Origin: Thermoproteota archaeon
Lineage (GTDB): Archaea; Thermoproteota; Methanomethylicia; Methanomethylicales; B66-G16
DNA: 6,173 nt
NCBI GenBank assembly: GCA_003649085.1
Contig: QMQV01000087.1
Location: forward strand, 1 to 6,173
Direction: 5' to 3'
The position numbers and the translations under genes were made by a program. This document shows positions 1 through 4,921 of this stretch, in pieces; position 1 is the first letter of the stretch, and every line of letters starts with the position of its first letter. The notes beneath the pieces were generated by a model. The model was not told where the DNA came from and made no database searches. It saw only the letters and a program-made list of their open reading frames with translations.

Positions 1-257
1 GCTAATATAGGTTTTAAGCCTATATCTGATGTGAACTCAATTAAATCTAAGATGTCGCTTCTCGTCAAAGGCTCTCCGCCTGTAAAAACTATCGATTTTA
101 CCCCAAGATCAGACGCCTCCAAGATGAATTTCTTAGCTTCACTTGTAGACAGCACATCAGCTTTCGCGTCTTCCCCAGCATTAGCATAACAGTAAACACA
201 TTTTAGGTTGCACTTAGGTGTTGTTTGCCAAGCGATATGTATTGGAGCTTTTTCCAT
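1..257 (-). CDS. Radical SAM enzyme, N-terminal part (runs off left edge)
   Basis: The 85 visible codons begin at ATG (257-255) and contain the radical SAM signature: Cys16, Cys20 and Cys23 in CNLKCVYC, which in this family bind a [4Fe-4S] cluster that reductively cleaves S-adenosylmethionine. A GGEPL motif at residues 60-64 corresponds to the SAM-contacting GGEP motif of the partial TIM barrel. The opening residues (APIHIAWQTTPKCNLKC) resemble the archaeal AhbC/AhbD, NirJ and PqqE-like branch, which includes haem-biosynthesis and peptide-modifying enzymes. The C-terminal part, including any SPASM cluster that would decide the substrate, is outside the window, so the reaction cannot be named. 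No strong ribosome binding site is visible; AAAGGTAT lies shortly upstream. The small gene at 322-531 lies 64 bp upstream on the same strand and could share its transcript. The family call is firm and the subfamily is open. Confidence 0.93.
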   Translation of the reverse strand, partial: MEKAPIHIAWQTTPKCNLKCVYCYANAGEDAKADVLSTSEAKKFILEASDLGVKSIVFTGGEPLTRSDILDLIEFTSDIGLKPIL

Positions 258-321
258 AAGCTATACCTTTAACTATTCGCGTCTTGCCTTCGTCCTTAAC
301 TTAACATAATTAAGTATATCT

Positions 322-531
322 CTATTTCGATAAAGTTAAGGTGATTCTGAGGCTTACTAACCTATGTGCTTCTATCCCTCTAACAACTTTTACTTCAGCT
401 TTAAAGCCCTTAATTTGATCCGGCAGCTCATCTCTATACTTCTCATGCTCAATGTATACGATTATCTTATCCTTTGTGCTACATATTCCAGAGTATGTGA
501 AATTGGGAGGACATTTAAACATGGATAACAT
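322..531 (-). CDS. Small conserved-type hypothetical protein, 69 aa
   Basis: This frame reads as real protein: a central stretch with DKIIVYIEHEKYRDELP followed by IKGFKAEVKVV, with charged and beta-strand-forming residues in alternation. From memory, it resembles a short archaeal segment of the form 'GIG..KDRIVVYVE...DKIP.EIEGYPVEVRVVG.IRAL', found alone or as the N-terminal part of larger trypsin-like or hypothetical proteins. I cannot name a function. It ends soon after that segment (HRLVSLRITLTLSK), so it may be a stand-alone small protein or the shortened front of a longer one. ATG 531-529 is used; a second in-frame ATG at 522-520 is possible. The frame stays open upstream to a TAA near 587 but has no ATG, GTG or TTG there. 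No GGTG-type ribosome binding site is seen. There is no membrane segment or signal peptide. Confidence 0.6.
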   Translation of the reverse strand: MLSMFKCPPNFTYSGICSTKDKIIVYIEHEKYRDELPDQIKGFKAEVKVVRGIEAHRLVSLRITLTLSK

Positions 532-605
532 AGGTTCAGAGGGCAGCTTAGTACTTATTGCGAAATAGTTAAGAAATGCTAGCGCTTACGAAAGCAATGC
601 ATCAG

Positions 606-635
606 CTTTTACATATATTCACAGTGATACTGTGA
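606..635 (-). promoter_or_regulatory. Candidate promoter with inverted repeat upstream of the 69-aa gene
   Basis: On the minus strand an AT-rich AATATATGT stretch (about 619-611) could be a TATA box, predicting a transcript start near 588 and a leader of about 55 nt before the small gene. Directly upstream is a perfect inverted repeat, TCACAGT-GAT-ACTGTGA (7-bp arms, 619-635), where archaeal repressors often sit over the BRE/TATA region. The repeat is directly seen; its role and the direction of transcription are inferred. Confidence 0.3.
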
Positions 636-750
636 TTCATACTACGACAAGACAACGATTGTTATCCATGAAAGGCAAATCTGCCCTGTCATTTGTTTGA
701 AAAGCTATTCCTCTTGGATAAATTTTACCCCTTCCAAGTTTTCTGGATTT

Positions 751-772
751 AGTTTACCGTTAACGGTAAACT
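751..772. promoter_or_regulatory. Perfect 22-bp palindrome, probable vapBC operator
   Basis: The half-site AGTTTACCGTT is followed immediately by its exact reverse complement AACGGTAAACT, with no spacer. It ends 42 bp before the vapB start and abuts the AT-rich TTATTAGTATAC stretch (772-783), the best TATA candidate. A bound dimer would therefore cover the BRE/TATA region. VapB antitoxins, alone or with VapC, typically repress their own promoter by binding such palindromes, so autoregulation is the natural reading. Confidence 0.65.
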
Positions 773-784
773 TATTAGTATACT
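772..784 (+). promoter_or_regulatory. Probable TATA box of vapBC
   Basis: TTATTAGTATAC lies 31-42 bp before the vapB TTG start. Archaeal spacing of about 25 bp from TATA centre to transcript start would place initiation near 803-806, giving a leader of only about 8-12 nt. The position overlaps the edge of the palindrome at 751-772. This rests on sequence match and spacing only. Confidence 0.4.
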
Positions 785-800
785 TTTCAGGTATTAGATA

Positions 801-816
801 CTAGGCGACTCCGTTG
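801..816 (+). promoter_or_regulatory. Short leader motif before the vapB TTG start
   Basis: CTAGGCGACTCCGTTG runs up to and includes the start codon. An almost identical leader (CTAGGGCGACTCCCTTG) precedes the methyltransferase TTG start at 4591. The GGCG lies where a Shine-Dalgarno GGTG would be, 6 nt from the start codon, so this may be an unusual ribosome binding site. The in-frame TAG at 802-804 rules out a longer vapB. Confidence 0.4.
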
Positions 817-1047
817 AGTGAAGTTGTCAGCTTCAAGGTTAAGAAAGATGTGAAGAGAAAAATGGAAGAGTATGCCGATAAGGTTAGTTGGGGTGAGGAA
901 CTTAGGAAATTTGTTGAAGAGAAGATCAGAGAAGTTGAGGCGGCAGAGAACTTTAAAAGAGTTTTAGATCGGTTGTCTAGGGCTAAATGGAGTGTGCCAA
1001 AGGGTTTTTCAGCGCTTTCAGTGAGGGAAGATCGTGATAGTAATTGA
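814..1047 (+). CDS. vapB: VapB-type antitoxin
   Basis: This 77-residue protein neutralises the VapC ribonuclease encoded directly downstream and probably represses the shared promoter. The N-terminal part (about residues 3-35: VVSFKVKKDVKRKMEEY, then SWGEELRKFVEEKI) is typical of archaeal VapB with a ribbon-helix-helix-like DNA-binding domain, a beta strand followed by two helices. The C-terminal part (about 45-77) ends in GFSALSVREDRDSN, the tail that in this family inserts into the toxin's acidic active site; the 'SVREDRDS' ending is characteristic. The start is TTG at 814: an in-frame TAG at 802-804 excludes extension, and the next start would delete the DNA-binding strand. The gene overlaps vapC by 14 bp, implying translational coupling. 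Full length for the family and apparently intact. Confidence 0.92.
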   Translation: MSEVVSFKVKKDVKRKMEEYADKVSWGEELRKFVEEKIREVEAAENFKRVLDRLSRAKWSVPKGFSALSVREDRDSN

Positions 1048-1432
1048 CGCATCAGCTTTAACGGCTTTTATTTTACGTGAAGAAAAGTGGAGTGAGTTAT
1101 CCAGCTACATGTATCGAGCTGTGTCCGTGGACAATGTTGTTAAAGAAGTGTCAAATGCTATCTGGAAAGCTTTTTACATAAGAAAATACCTTAGCGCCGA
1201 AGACGCGTTTAGCGCCCTTGAAGTACTTAAAATGTTAGTGGGCAAGAACCTCATTTTATATCAAAGCTTCAATTACCTAGCTAAAGCATTTGATATTTCA
1301 ATTGAACATGGGATAACACTATATGACTCAGTGTACATAGCTTTAGCTTTAAGCGAAGGAGCACAGCTTCTCACACTCGATGAAAAGCAAGCTAATGTAG
1401 CCAAAAGCTTAGGTATAAGGGTATTGCCATAG
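1034..1432 (+). CDS. vapC: VapC-type PIN-domain ribonuclease toxin
   Basis: This is a 132-residue PIN-domain protein, the usual VapC size. VapC toxins are Mg2+-dependent endoribonucleases that cut tRNA or rRNA at specific sites and stop translation when not held by VapB. The acidic active-site residues expected of the fold are visible: Asp5 in MIVIDASAL, Glu38 in VVKEVSNAI, Asp98 in TLYDSVYIALA and Asp116 in LLTLDEK. The toxin therefore appears catalytically intact. It starts at GTG 1034 inside the end of vapB, so the antitoxin is made first and the two are co-translated. The RNA target cannot be read from the sequence. A T-rich stretch (CTTTTATAG, about 1476-1484) downstream may help end the transcript. 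Confidence 0.95.
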   Translation: MIVIDASALTAFILREEKWSELSSYMYRAVSVDNVVKEVSNAIWKAFYIRKYLSAEDAFSALEVLKMLVGKNLILYQSFNYLAKAFDISIEHGITLYDSVYIALALSEGAQLLTLDEKQANVAKSLGIRVLP

Positions 1433-1643
1433 AATTCTCAAGCAGCAGAAAGTCCTGGTTAAGGCGTTACTAAACTTTTATAGATGCTTCAATTGAAGAA
1501 TTCGTTGGTAACTCCTCGAAATTACTTCATTCCATCGGCTTAGTAAATATTTAATGTGTTAAACATAGTTTTAATTCTAAACATAATCACGTGTCATTAT
1601 ACTACTTAAACTGATAGATCTGAAATCATGAAGATGACTTCTA

Positions 1644-1770
1644 TCAACGGCGATCTAACTGCTCAAGCTGCATTTCTTCAGAGCGCTTACAAATAGAATG
1701 TTTTGAACTTTTCAAGCGTATCTCGTTCTGAAGCATTAATTTGCATGGTAATGTTAGAGCTCTTAGACAT
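1644..1770 (-). pseudogene. Possible frameshifted small antitoxin-like gene
   Basis: From ATG 1770-1768 a 27-codon frame reads MSKSSNITMQINASERDTLE, then KFKTFYL, and stops at 1689-1687. Moving by one base near 1697 opens a second frame that continues ICKRSEEMQLEQLDRR to TGA at 1646-1644. Joined, the roughly 42 residues have a predicted beta strand (NITMQIN), a helix, and a second helix starting at a KRSEE turn, the order of a ribbon-helix-helix antitoxin. The two frames and their junction are seen directly; the fold assignment is by eye and weak. No toxin gene accompanies it. It may simply be chance. Confidence 0.25.
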
Positions 1771-1850
1771 CTTACAAAACCATACATTTTGACAATACGG
1801 CACAATAACATACCTAGGGGATCCTGAGTGAAGGGGTTTTGGTAAGGTTA

Positions 1851-1874
1851 GAAAACAATCTGCCGATTGTTCTC
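1851..1874 (-). terminator. Hairpin downstream of the glutamate synthase-like gene
   Basis: The minus-strand transcript would form a 10-bp stem with one G-U pair: GAGAACAAUC, loop GGCA, GAUUGUUUUC. It lies about 64 nt past the flavoprotein stop codon. The U-rich 3' arm fits weak archaeal termination, or the stem may protect the 3' end of the mRNA. Archaeal termination normally depends on U-runs rather than hairpins, so the role is uncertain. Confidence 0.3.
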
Positions 1875-1897
1875 AGGACTTTTGCCCGTGAGCTCGT

Positions 1898-1949
1898 ATC
1901 CTTGAATTATACATCTAATGTTCTTAGGGATTGGCGGTTATTCAAGGAT
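1898..1949. repeat. 10-bp inverted repeat straddling the stop codon
   Basis: ATCCTTGAAT (1898-1907) is matched exactly by its reverse complement ATTCAAGGAT (1940-1949), which forms the last codons and part of the stop of the minus-strand flavoprotein gene. The spacer is 32 bp. In the transcript this could fold into a long-loop stem around the stop codon. It may be an end-of-gene structure or coincidence. Confidence 0.3.
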
Positions 1950-3545
1950 CCTTTCTATAAGTTCTTCGTCAGCTTGATGAGGCATCGGTATTCCCGTAAC
2001 TTCTGAAGCCCTCTCAGTTAAGGCTACTAAGTCGTTTCGGTTGATTAGCTCTAATTTGAACTTCCTTGAGCCTGCTAAGAGCTGCTGAAGGCTGGTCTTG
2101 ATCCTATCATAGATGTAGCTATATAAGCCGACAGCACCCCACGGGATGTCCTTAAACCTTTCCCCATACCTGGCTTTAAGCTCGGCTACGCATCGGAAGA
2201 ATTTTTCAGGTGTGTCGCCATATTCGTCAACAAAGGGCTTTGGAAGCTTGCCTTTCTGAGCCAATTCAGCGAAGTATTTAGCTTTCATTACCGCTGTTAG
2301 CGGGGCTCTGCCCATGACCACGCCCTTAACTATTGGGCCGTCTCCGAAGTTGCTTAAGGCTATAGCTTTGTAGATTTGAGTTTCCTCAATAAAGCCTCCA
2401 GCCATTAATATGTCCGGAACGTGCTTGCCCTTCTTCTTGAGTATTTGAGCGCATTTTAACACGATGACCTCAAGGTAAAGAGTCGGGATCCCCATTTCAT
2501 CCATCATCGGGACTGGGCTCATACCAGTTCCCCCGCCAGCTCCATCGAAGGTTACGTAGTCTACCTTAGCTTCTGAGGCAACCTTCATGGTGAAGGCGAC
2601 GGCCGCCGGCCGGTATGCTCCCGTCTTAATCGATACGTGCTTTGCACCTTGACTTCTAAGCTGTTCAATGTTCTCAACGACATCTTCTCCTTGTAACATC
2701 GCCACTCGGCTATGCCGTTCGAAGGAGGTAAAGAGTTTTTGCCTAAAGGCTTCTTGGACTAGCGGATCCTCTGGGTCTGGAAGTATCAGGTACCCGCGTC
2801 TCTTAAGTTCAATAGCGCTGTTTAGGTCCTTTACGCGGATCTCCCCTCCTATCGTCTTCGCCCGTTGACCCGACTTTCGTTCTATGCAGTGCACATTATG
2901 CTTTGATATCACGTAGGTGTCAACTCCGAGCTTTTGATCCTCCACGTTTGTCTGAACTACTAAGTCGCCGTACTTGCCATCCCAGAATTCTCTGAACAGC
3001 TTGACTCGTCTCTCCATCTCTGGAGAACGCGCCACCTTTCCGTTAACTAGTTGAAGATCTGGATCTACTCCGCAAACGTTCTCGCCTACGATTAAGCCTA
3101 TGCCCGAGATCGCGGCGCCAATTGCGAGCCCGTCCCAGTTTAGCTTAGCTACGTCAGTTGAGCCATAAGCGCCTATAAATATTGGAACTTTAACGGGTAT
3201 TCCGCCTATGACCGTTTCAGTTGAGGCATTTGTGAATAGGGCTTTATCCGGATCTGGCTCTATCCCCTCAGCACCTAGTAAAGCGGCTTGAATATTTAGG
3301 TGAGACCAATCTAGCCCATAGTCTTTAAGCGCTCCAGCTGTGCTATAGCCGAAGTATTTTGGCATGGGGTAAATGGCTTCCCTGCCCCGGAGGGCTGACA
3401 GACCTACCTGACATAAAACTGGGCATTCGTAAACGCAAATTGGGCACATGCCACTAATGCTGCTCACGTCTTTAACTCTGGTTAAAGTTCCAGTGGTTGA
3501 TTTAGCGTTTAAATAGGATGAGTTTGGATGAACTCTTTCAGACAT
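1938..3545 (-). CDS. FMN-binding glutamate synthase-like protein with N-terminal Cys cluster
   Basis: This 535-residue protein has the FMN/TIM-barrel synthase domain of the glutamate synthase large subunit, where 2-iminoglutarate is reduced to glutamate. Supporting motifs are SIKTGAYRPAAV (305-316), the glycine-rich TFDGAGGGTGMSP (332-344), AGGFIEETQIYKAIALS (382-398) and VVMGRAPL (409-416). It lacks the N-terminal glutamine amidotransferase and the C-terminal beta-helix domain of bacterial GltB. It also lacks the Cys triplet that binds [3Fe-4S] just after the barrel in true glutamate synthases; only Cys452 lies in that region. Instead four cysteines (34, 37, 41, 45 in CPICVYECPVLC) sit near the N-terminus and probably bind an Fe-S cluster. 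Such stand-alone paralogs occur in archaea, and their substrate is not established, so 'glutamate synthase' should be read as a family name. The start ATG 3545 has a GGAGTGA ribosome binding site 7 nt upstream. No partner subunit gene is adjacent. Confidence 0.88.
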   Translation of the reverse strand: MSERVHPNSSYLNAKSTTGTLTRVKDVSSISGMCPICVYECPVLCQVGLSALRGREAIYPMPKYFGYSTAGALKDYGLDWSHLNIQAALLGAEGIEPDPDKALFTNASTETVIGGIPVKVPIFIGAYGSTDVAKLNWDGLAIGAAISGIGLIVGENVCGVDPDLQLVNGKVARSPEMERRVKLFREFWDGKYGDLVVQTNVEDQKLGVDTYVISKHNVHCIERKSGQRAKTIGGEIRVKDLNSAIELKRRGYLILPDPEDPLVQEAFRQKLFTSFERHSRVAMLQGEDVVENIEQLRSQGAKHVSIKTGAYRPAAVAFTMKVASEAKVDYVTFDGAGGGTGMSPVPMMDEMGIPTLYLEVIVLKCAQILKKKGKHVPDILMAGGFIEETQIYKAIALSNFGDGPIVKGVVMGRAPLTAVMKAKYFAELAQKGKLPKPFVDEYGDTPEKFFRCVAELKARYGERFKDIPWGAVGLYSYIYDRIKTSLQQLLAGSRKFKLELINRNDLVALTERASEVTGIPMPHQADEELIERILE

Positions 3546-3889
3546 TCATTATTCACTCCAAGGCTAAAGGCTTCTTTTATTGAGAGACTTTCTTAAAAAT
3601 GTTACGTTAAAGATAGTGTCTTCACTTATAACATTCCGCAATTGATAGCTTCTGCCGTTTTTCCTTACGTTCAGGCTAATTTCAGCTAATGCGATAAACT
3701 TGTGCCAAAAGGCTACGTTGAAGGTCTAGAGTATAAATGTCTTAGCAGCTTAGAGGTCTTAAGCCGAGGTAGAAACTTTAGTAGCTTAAAGCTCTCGATC
3801 TTTTCAACTACCTTCCAATTTTTTAATAGTAGCTGACGAAATGAGGAGCTATCTCCTAAAGCGAGGATTTTTGATGCGAGTAGATTAGT
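3546..3889. other. Spacer between the methyltransferase and glutamate synthase-like genes
   Basis: These 344 bp lie between two minus-strand genes. Near 3590-3600 the minus strand has TTTTTAAGA, a possible TATA box for the flavoprotein gene. At 3844-3857 a small inverted repeat (AGGAG-CTAT-CTCCT) follows the methyltransferase stop and could be a weak terminator. The reading frame of the methyltransferase stays open for about 50 codons after its TGA, without any start codon, ending at a TAG near 3724. I see no supported gene here. Confidence 0.5.
3553..3559 (-). promoter_or_regulatory. Ribosome binding site of the glutamate synthase-like gene
   Basis: GGAGTGA on the minus strand lies 7 nt before ATG 3545 and matches the archaeal anti-Shine-Dalgarno sequence well. 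It fixes this start; an overlapping ATG four bases upstream is in another frame and hits a stop at once. Confidence 0.75.
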
Positions 3890-4591
3890 TCAGAAGGGCT
3901 TTATTGCCCTTAAAGCTATGTAATCGCCCTTAGTATAGCCTTCGGAGGGCTCTTCTACTAAGTCGTTAGAGTACTTGGGGTGGGTCGTTAGTGTCTGGAC
4001 GAACTCAATGTTCGTGAACCCCGCAGATTTGACGAGCTCGCCGACTTCCTCGGCTGTAGGCCACCTCTTAGCCTCTCTTATGAATTCTATCGGATAGGGG
4101 TCCTTCGGGGCAATCTTCTTTAGTGGCTCCCAGTTGCCTAAAATTCCTGCGAGTTGATAAAGGATTCCATAGGAGCTTTCACCAGCTACCCATGCAATTA
4201 TTACCTGGCCTCCGCGCCTCAAGACTCTATACGATTCTTCAATAGCTTTTATTGGGTCATCTACATAATGTATTGTCCCATTTTGAATCACGGTATCGAA
4301 AAACTCATCGGGGTAAGGAAGGTTCTCGGCATACCCTCTATCAACTTTAAAACCTCTCTTCTCAGCTATCTTAGCCATCCCCTCGGCAGGCTCAAGACAG
4401 TAATCCACTTTAATGTCAAACTCATCTCTAAGTATCATTTCAAAGAGCGCTGAACCGCAGCCCACGCTCAAAGCCTTACCAACTCCATACTTTTCAAGGA
4501 AGTACTTCACCAGAAGCACCTCTGAATAGAGGACATTTCTGTTCTTGAGAAACCACTCATCATACTTCGGAGCTTCCTGCTCAAATGCCAA
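3890..4591 (-). CDS. Class I SAM-dependent methyltransferase (UbiE-like)
   Basis: This 233-residue protein has a Rossmann-type methyltransferase fold. Motif I is ALSVGCGSALFE (40-51), the SAM-binding glycine-rich loop; Glu68 in YCLEP is the acidic residue expected to hold the ribose; AENLPYPDEFFDTVIQNGTIHYVDDP (88-113) matches the region common to UbiE/COQ5-like enzymes; and LRRGGQVII (124-132) is the post-motif. Motif I has GCGSA rather than the usual GCGTG. The C-terminal part (about 165-233) would shape the acceptor site, and the methyl acceptor cannot be deduced. The paired and triple cysteines of arsenite methyltransferases are absent. The start is TTG at 4591, chosen because it gives a normal N-terminus (AFEQEAPKYDEWF) and because the leader resembles that of vapB. 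Tandem palindromes upstream indicate regulated expression. Probably a single-gene transcript. Confidence 0.9.
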   Translation of the reverse strand: MAFEQEAPKYDEWFLKNRNVLYSEVLLVKYFLEKYGVGKALSVGCGSALFEMILRDEFDIKVDYCLEPAEGMAKIAEKRGFKVDRGYAENLPYPDEFFDTVIQNGTIHYVDDPIKAIEESYRVLRRGGQVIIAWVAGESSYGILYQLAGILGNWEPLKKIAPKDPYPIEFIREAKRWPTAEEVGELVKSAGFTNIEFVQTLTTHPKYSNDLVEEPSEGYTKGDYIALRAIKPF

Positions 4592-4605
4592 GGGAGTCGC
4601 CCTAG
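4589..4605 (-). promoter_or_regulatory. Short leader motif before the methyltransferase TTG start
   Basis: The minus strand reads CTAGGGCGACTCCCTTG, ending in the start codon. It matches the vapB leader at 801-816 with one inserted G and one substitution. GGGCG occupies the usual ribosome-binding-site position. Confidence 0.4.
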
Positions 4606-4615
4606 GACACTTTTT

Positions 4616-4652
4616 AATAACTTAGTTATAAGTCTTCAAATAACTTAGTTAT
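4616..4652. promoter_or_regulatory. Two tandem 13-bp palindromes, probable operators
   Basis: AATAACTTAGTTAT occurs exactly twice, at 4616-4629 and 4639-4652, 23 bp apart. Within each copy ATAACT-T-AGTTAT is a perfect inverted repeat around one central base, as expected for a dimeric helix-turn-helix regulator. The pair lies 26-62 bp upstream of the methyltransferase start, over its likely TATA region (ACTTATAACT and TTATTAAAAA on the minus strand). The spacing of roughly two helical turns would put two dimers on the same DNA face. The identity of the regulator is unknown. Confidence 0.6.
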
Positions 4653-4737
4653 GGAGAAAAGAAGGTGAGAGAACATATTCGATGATATGATCGCTAGATA
4701 ATGAAAATTTGTTTTTCGTAAGTAAATTCTCAGGGAA

Positions 4738-4815
4738 ATGTGGAGAAGGCTAATGTATCCATTTATACTTCCCTATTATCCGTGGCTTATCTACATGTGG
4801 TTTCGACCATTATGA
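4738..4815 (+). other. 25-codon aromatic- and proline-rich short frame
   Basis: ATG 4738 to TGA 4813 encodes a peptide beginning MWRRLMYPFILPYYPW and ending WFRPL. It has three Trp, four Tyr, two Phe and four Pro in 25 residues, with Arg near both ends, so it could insert in or lie on a membrane. Only a weak purine-rich CAGGGAA lies just before the ATG. Some archaeal small proteins have similar W/Y/P-rich N-termini followed by a coiled coil, but no coil follows here. It may be a truncated relic or chance. Confidence 0.15.
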
Positions 4816-4875
4816 TTCTACAGCGTGTTTTGCTATACTATGTGATTAGTTTAGAAGCTGTTTGCTGAGGTAAAA

Positions 4876-4913
4876 GCTTTAATCTAAAACTTGAGGCTTT
4901 CTGTTAAAAGGTG
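4876..4913 (+). promoter_or_regulatory. Promoter and ribosome binding site of the epimerase gene
   Basis: GCTTTAATCT (4876-4885) is a plausible TATA box, placing a transcript start near 4906. AGGTG (4909-4913) is a good archaeal Shine-Dalgarno sequence 8 nt before TTG 4922 and supports that start. The leader would be about 16 nt. Confidence 0.5.
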
Positions 4914-4921
4914 CTTAATCC

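Larger units (their letters stand above)
705..800 (-). pseudogene. Possible leftover C-terminus of a lost gene
   Basis: Between in-frame stops at 803-801 and 707-705 the minus strand has a 31-codon open frame whose translation looks like natural protein: it opens YLIPEKYTNK, continues with KLNPENLEGVKF and ends IQEE. There is no usable start, so it would have to be the tail of a gene whose front has been lost; the vapBC pair begins just beyond its upstream end. I cannot place it in a family. A frame of this length is expected by chance in such DNA, and it also contains the 22-bp palindrome, so it may be spurious. Confidence 0.2.
1433..1937. other. Gene-poor spacer between vapC and the glutamate synthase-like gene
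   Basis: These 505 bp separate the convergent vapC and the flavoprotein gene. I see no intact gene. The stretch holds a perfect 12-bp palindrome CTTCAATTGAAG (1488-1499) just after a TATA-like CTTTTATA, a possible broken antitoxin-like frame on the minus strand (1644-1770), a hairpin (1851-1874), and one arm of an inverted repeat flanking the end of the flavoprotein gene. The rest is AT-rich with frequent stops in all frames. It may be a decayed accessory segment around vapBC. Confidence 0.6.
4592..4921. other. Divergent spacer between methyltransferase and epimerase
   Basis: Besides the tandem palindromes, the plus strand holds an ATG at 4651 (MEKRR then TGA), an AAGGTGA Shine-Dalgarno-like sequence at 4662-4668 followed only by tiny frames (ATG at 4682, 4687 and 4702, each stopping within a few codons), and a 25-codon frame at 4738-4815. 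This looks like a decayed gene start facing away from the methyltransferase. The right part (about 4876-4921) is the epimerase promoter and ribosome binding site. No intact gene larger than 25 codons is visible. Confidence 0.5.

Noticed and set aside
567..699. Startless plus-strand frame containing NASAYESNASAF, similar to the vapC opening DASALTAF
   Set aside because: The match to vapC is only an 11-base identity (GCATCAGCTTT) and the rest shows no PIN-domain features, so a vapC relic is not supported.
801..1052. Open frame of 83 codons on the minus strand opposite vapB
   Set aside because: It is fully antisense to vapB, which has clear family motifs; the Ser/Leu/Thr-rich translation is typical of an antisense shadow.
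1488..1499. Perfect 12-bp palindrome CTTCAATTGAAG
   Set aside because: A 12-bp palindrome is expected about once in a window of this size, and no gene follows it, so I do not call it an operator.
1818..2006. Plus-strand frame of about 60 codons overlapping the end of the glutamate synthase-like gene, with a possible TTG start at 1839
   Set aside because: More than a third overlaps conserved coding sequence on the other strand. There is no good ribosome binding site, and no family is recognisable.
2668..2868. Open frame of 66 codons on the plus strand inside the glutamate synthase-like gene
   Set aside because: It is antisense to conserved coding sequence, with no recognisable motif or promoter.
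3724..3889. Continuation of the methyltransferase frame for about 50 codons beyond its TGA, suggesting readthrough or a recoded stop
   Set aside because: The methyltransferase has normal length without it, there is no start codon or recoding structure visible, and an open run of this length is expected by chance.
4154..4453. Open frame of 99 codons on the plus strand opposite the methyltransferase
   Set aside because: It lies entirely antisense to the SAM-binding core of the methyltransferase and has no domain features of its own.
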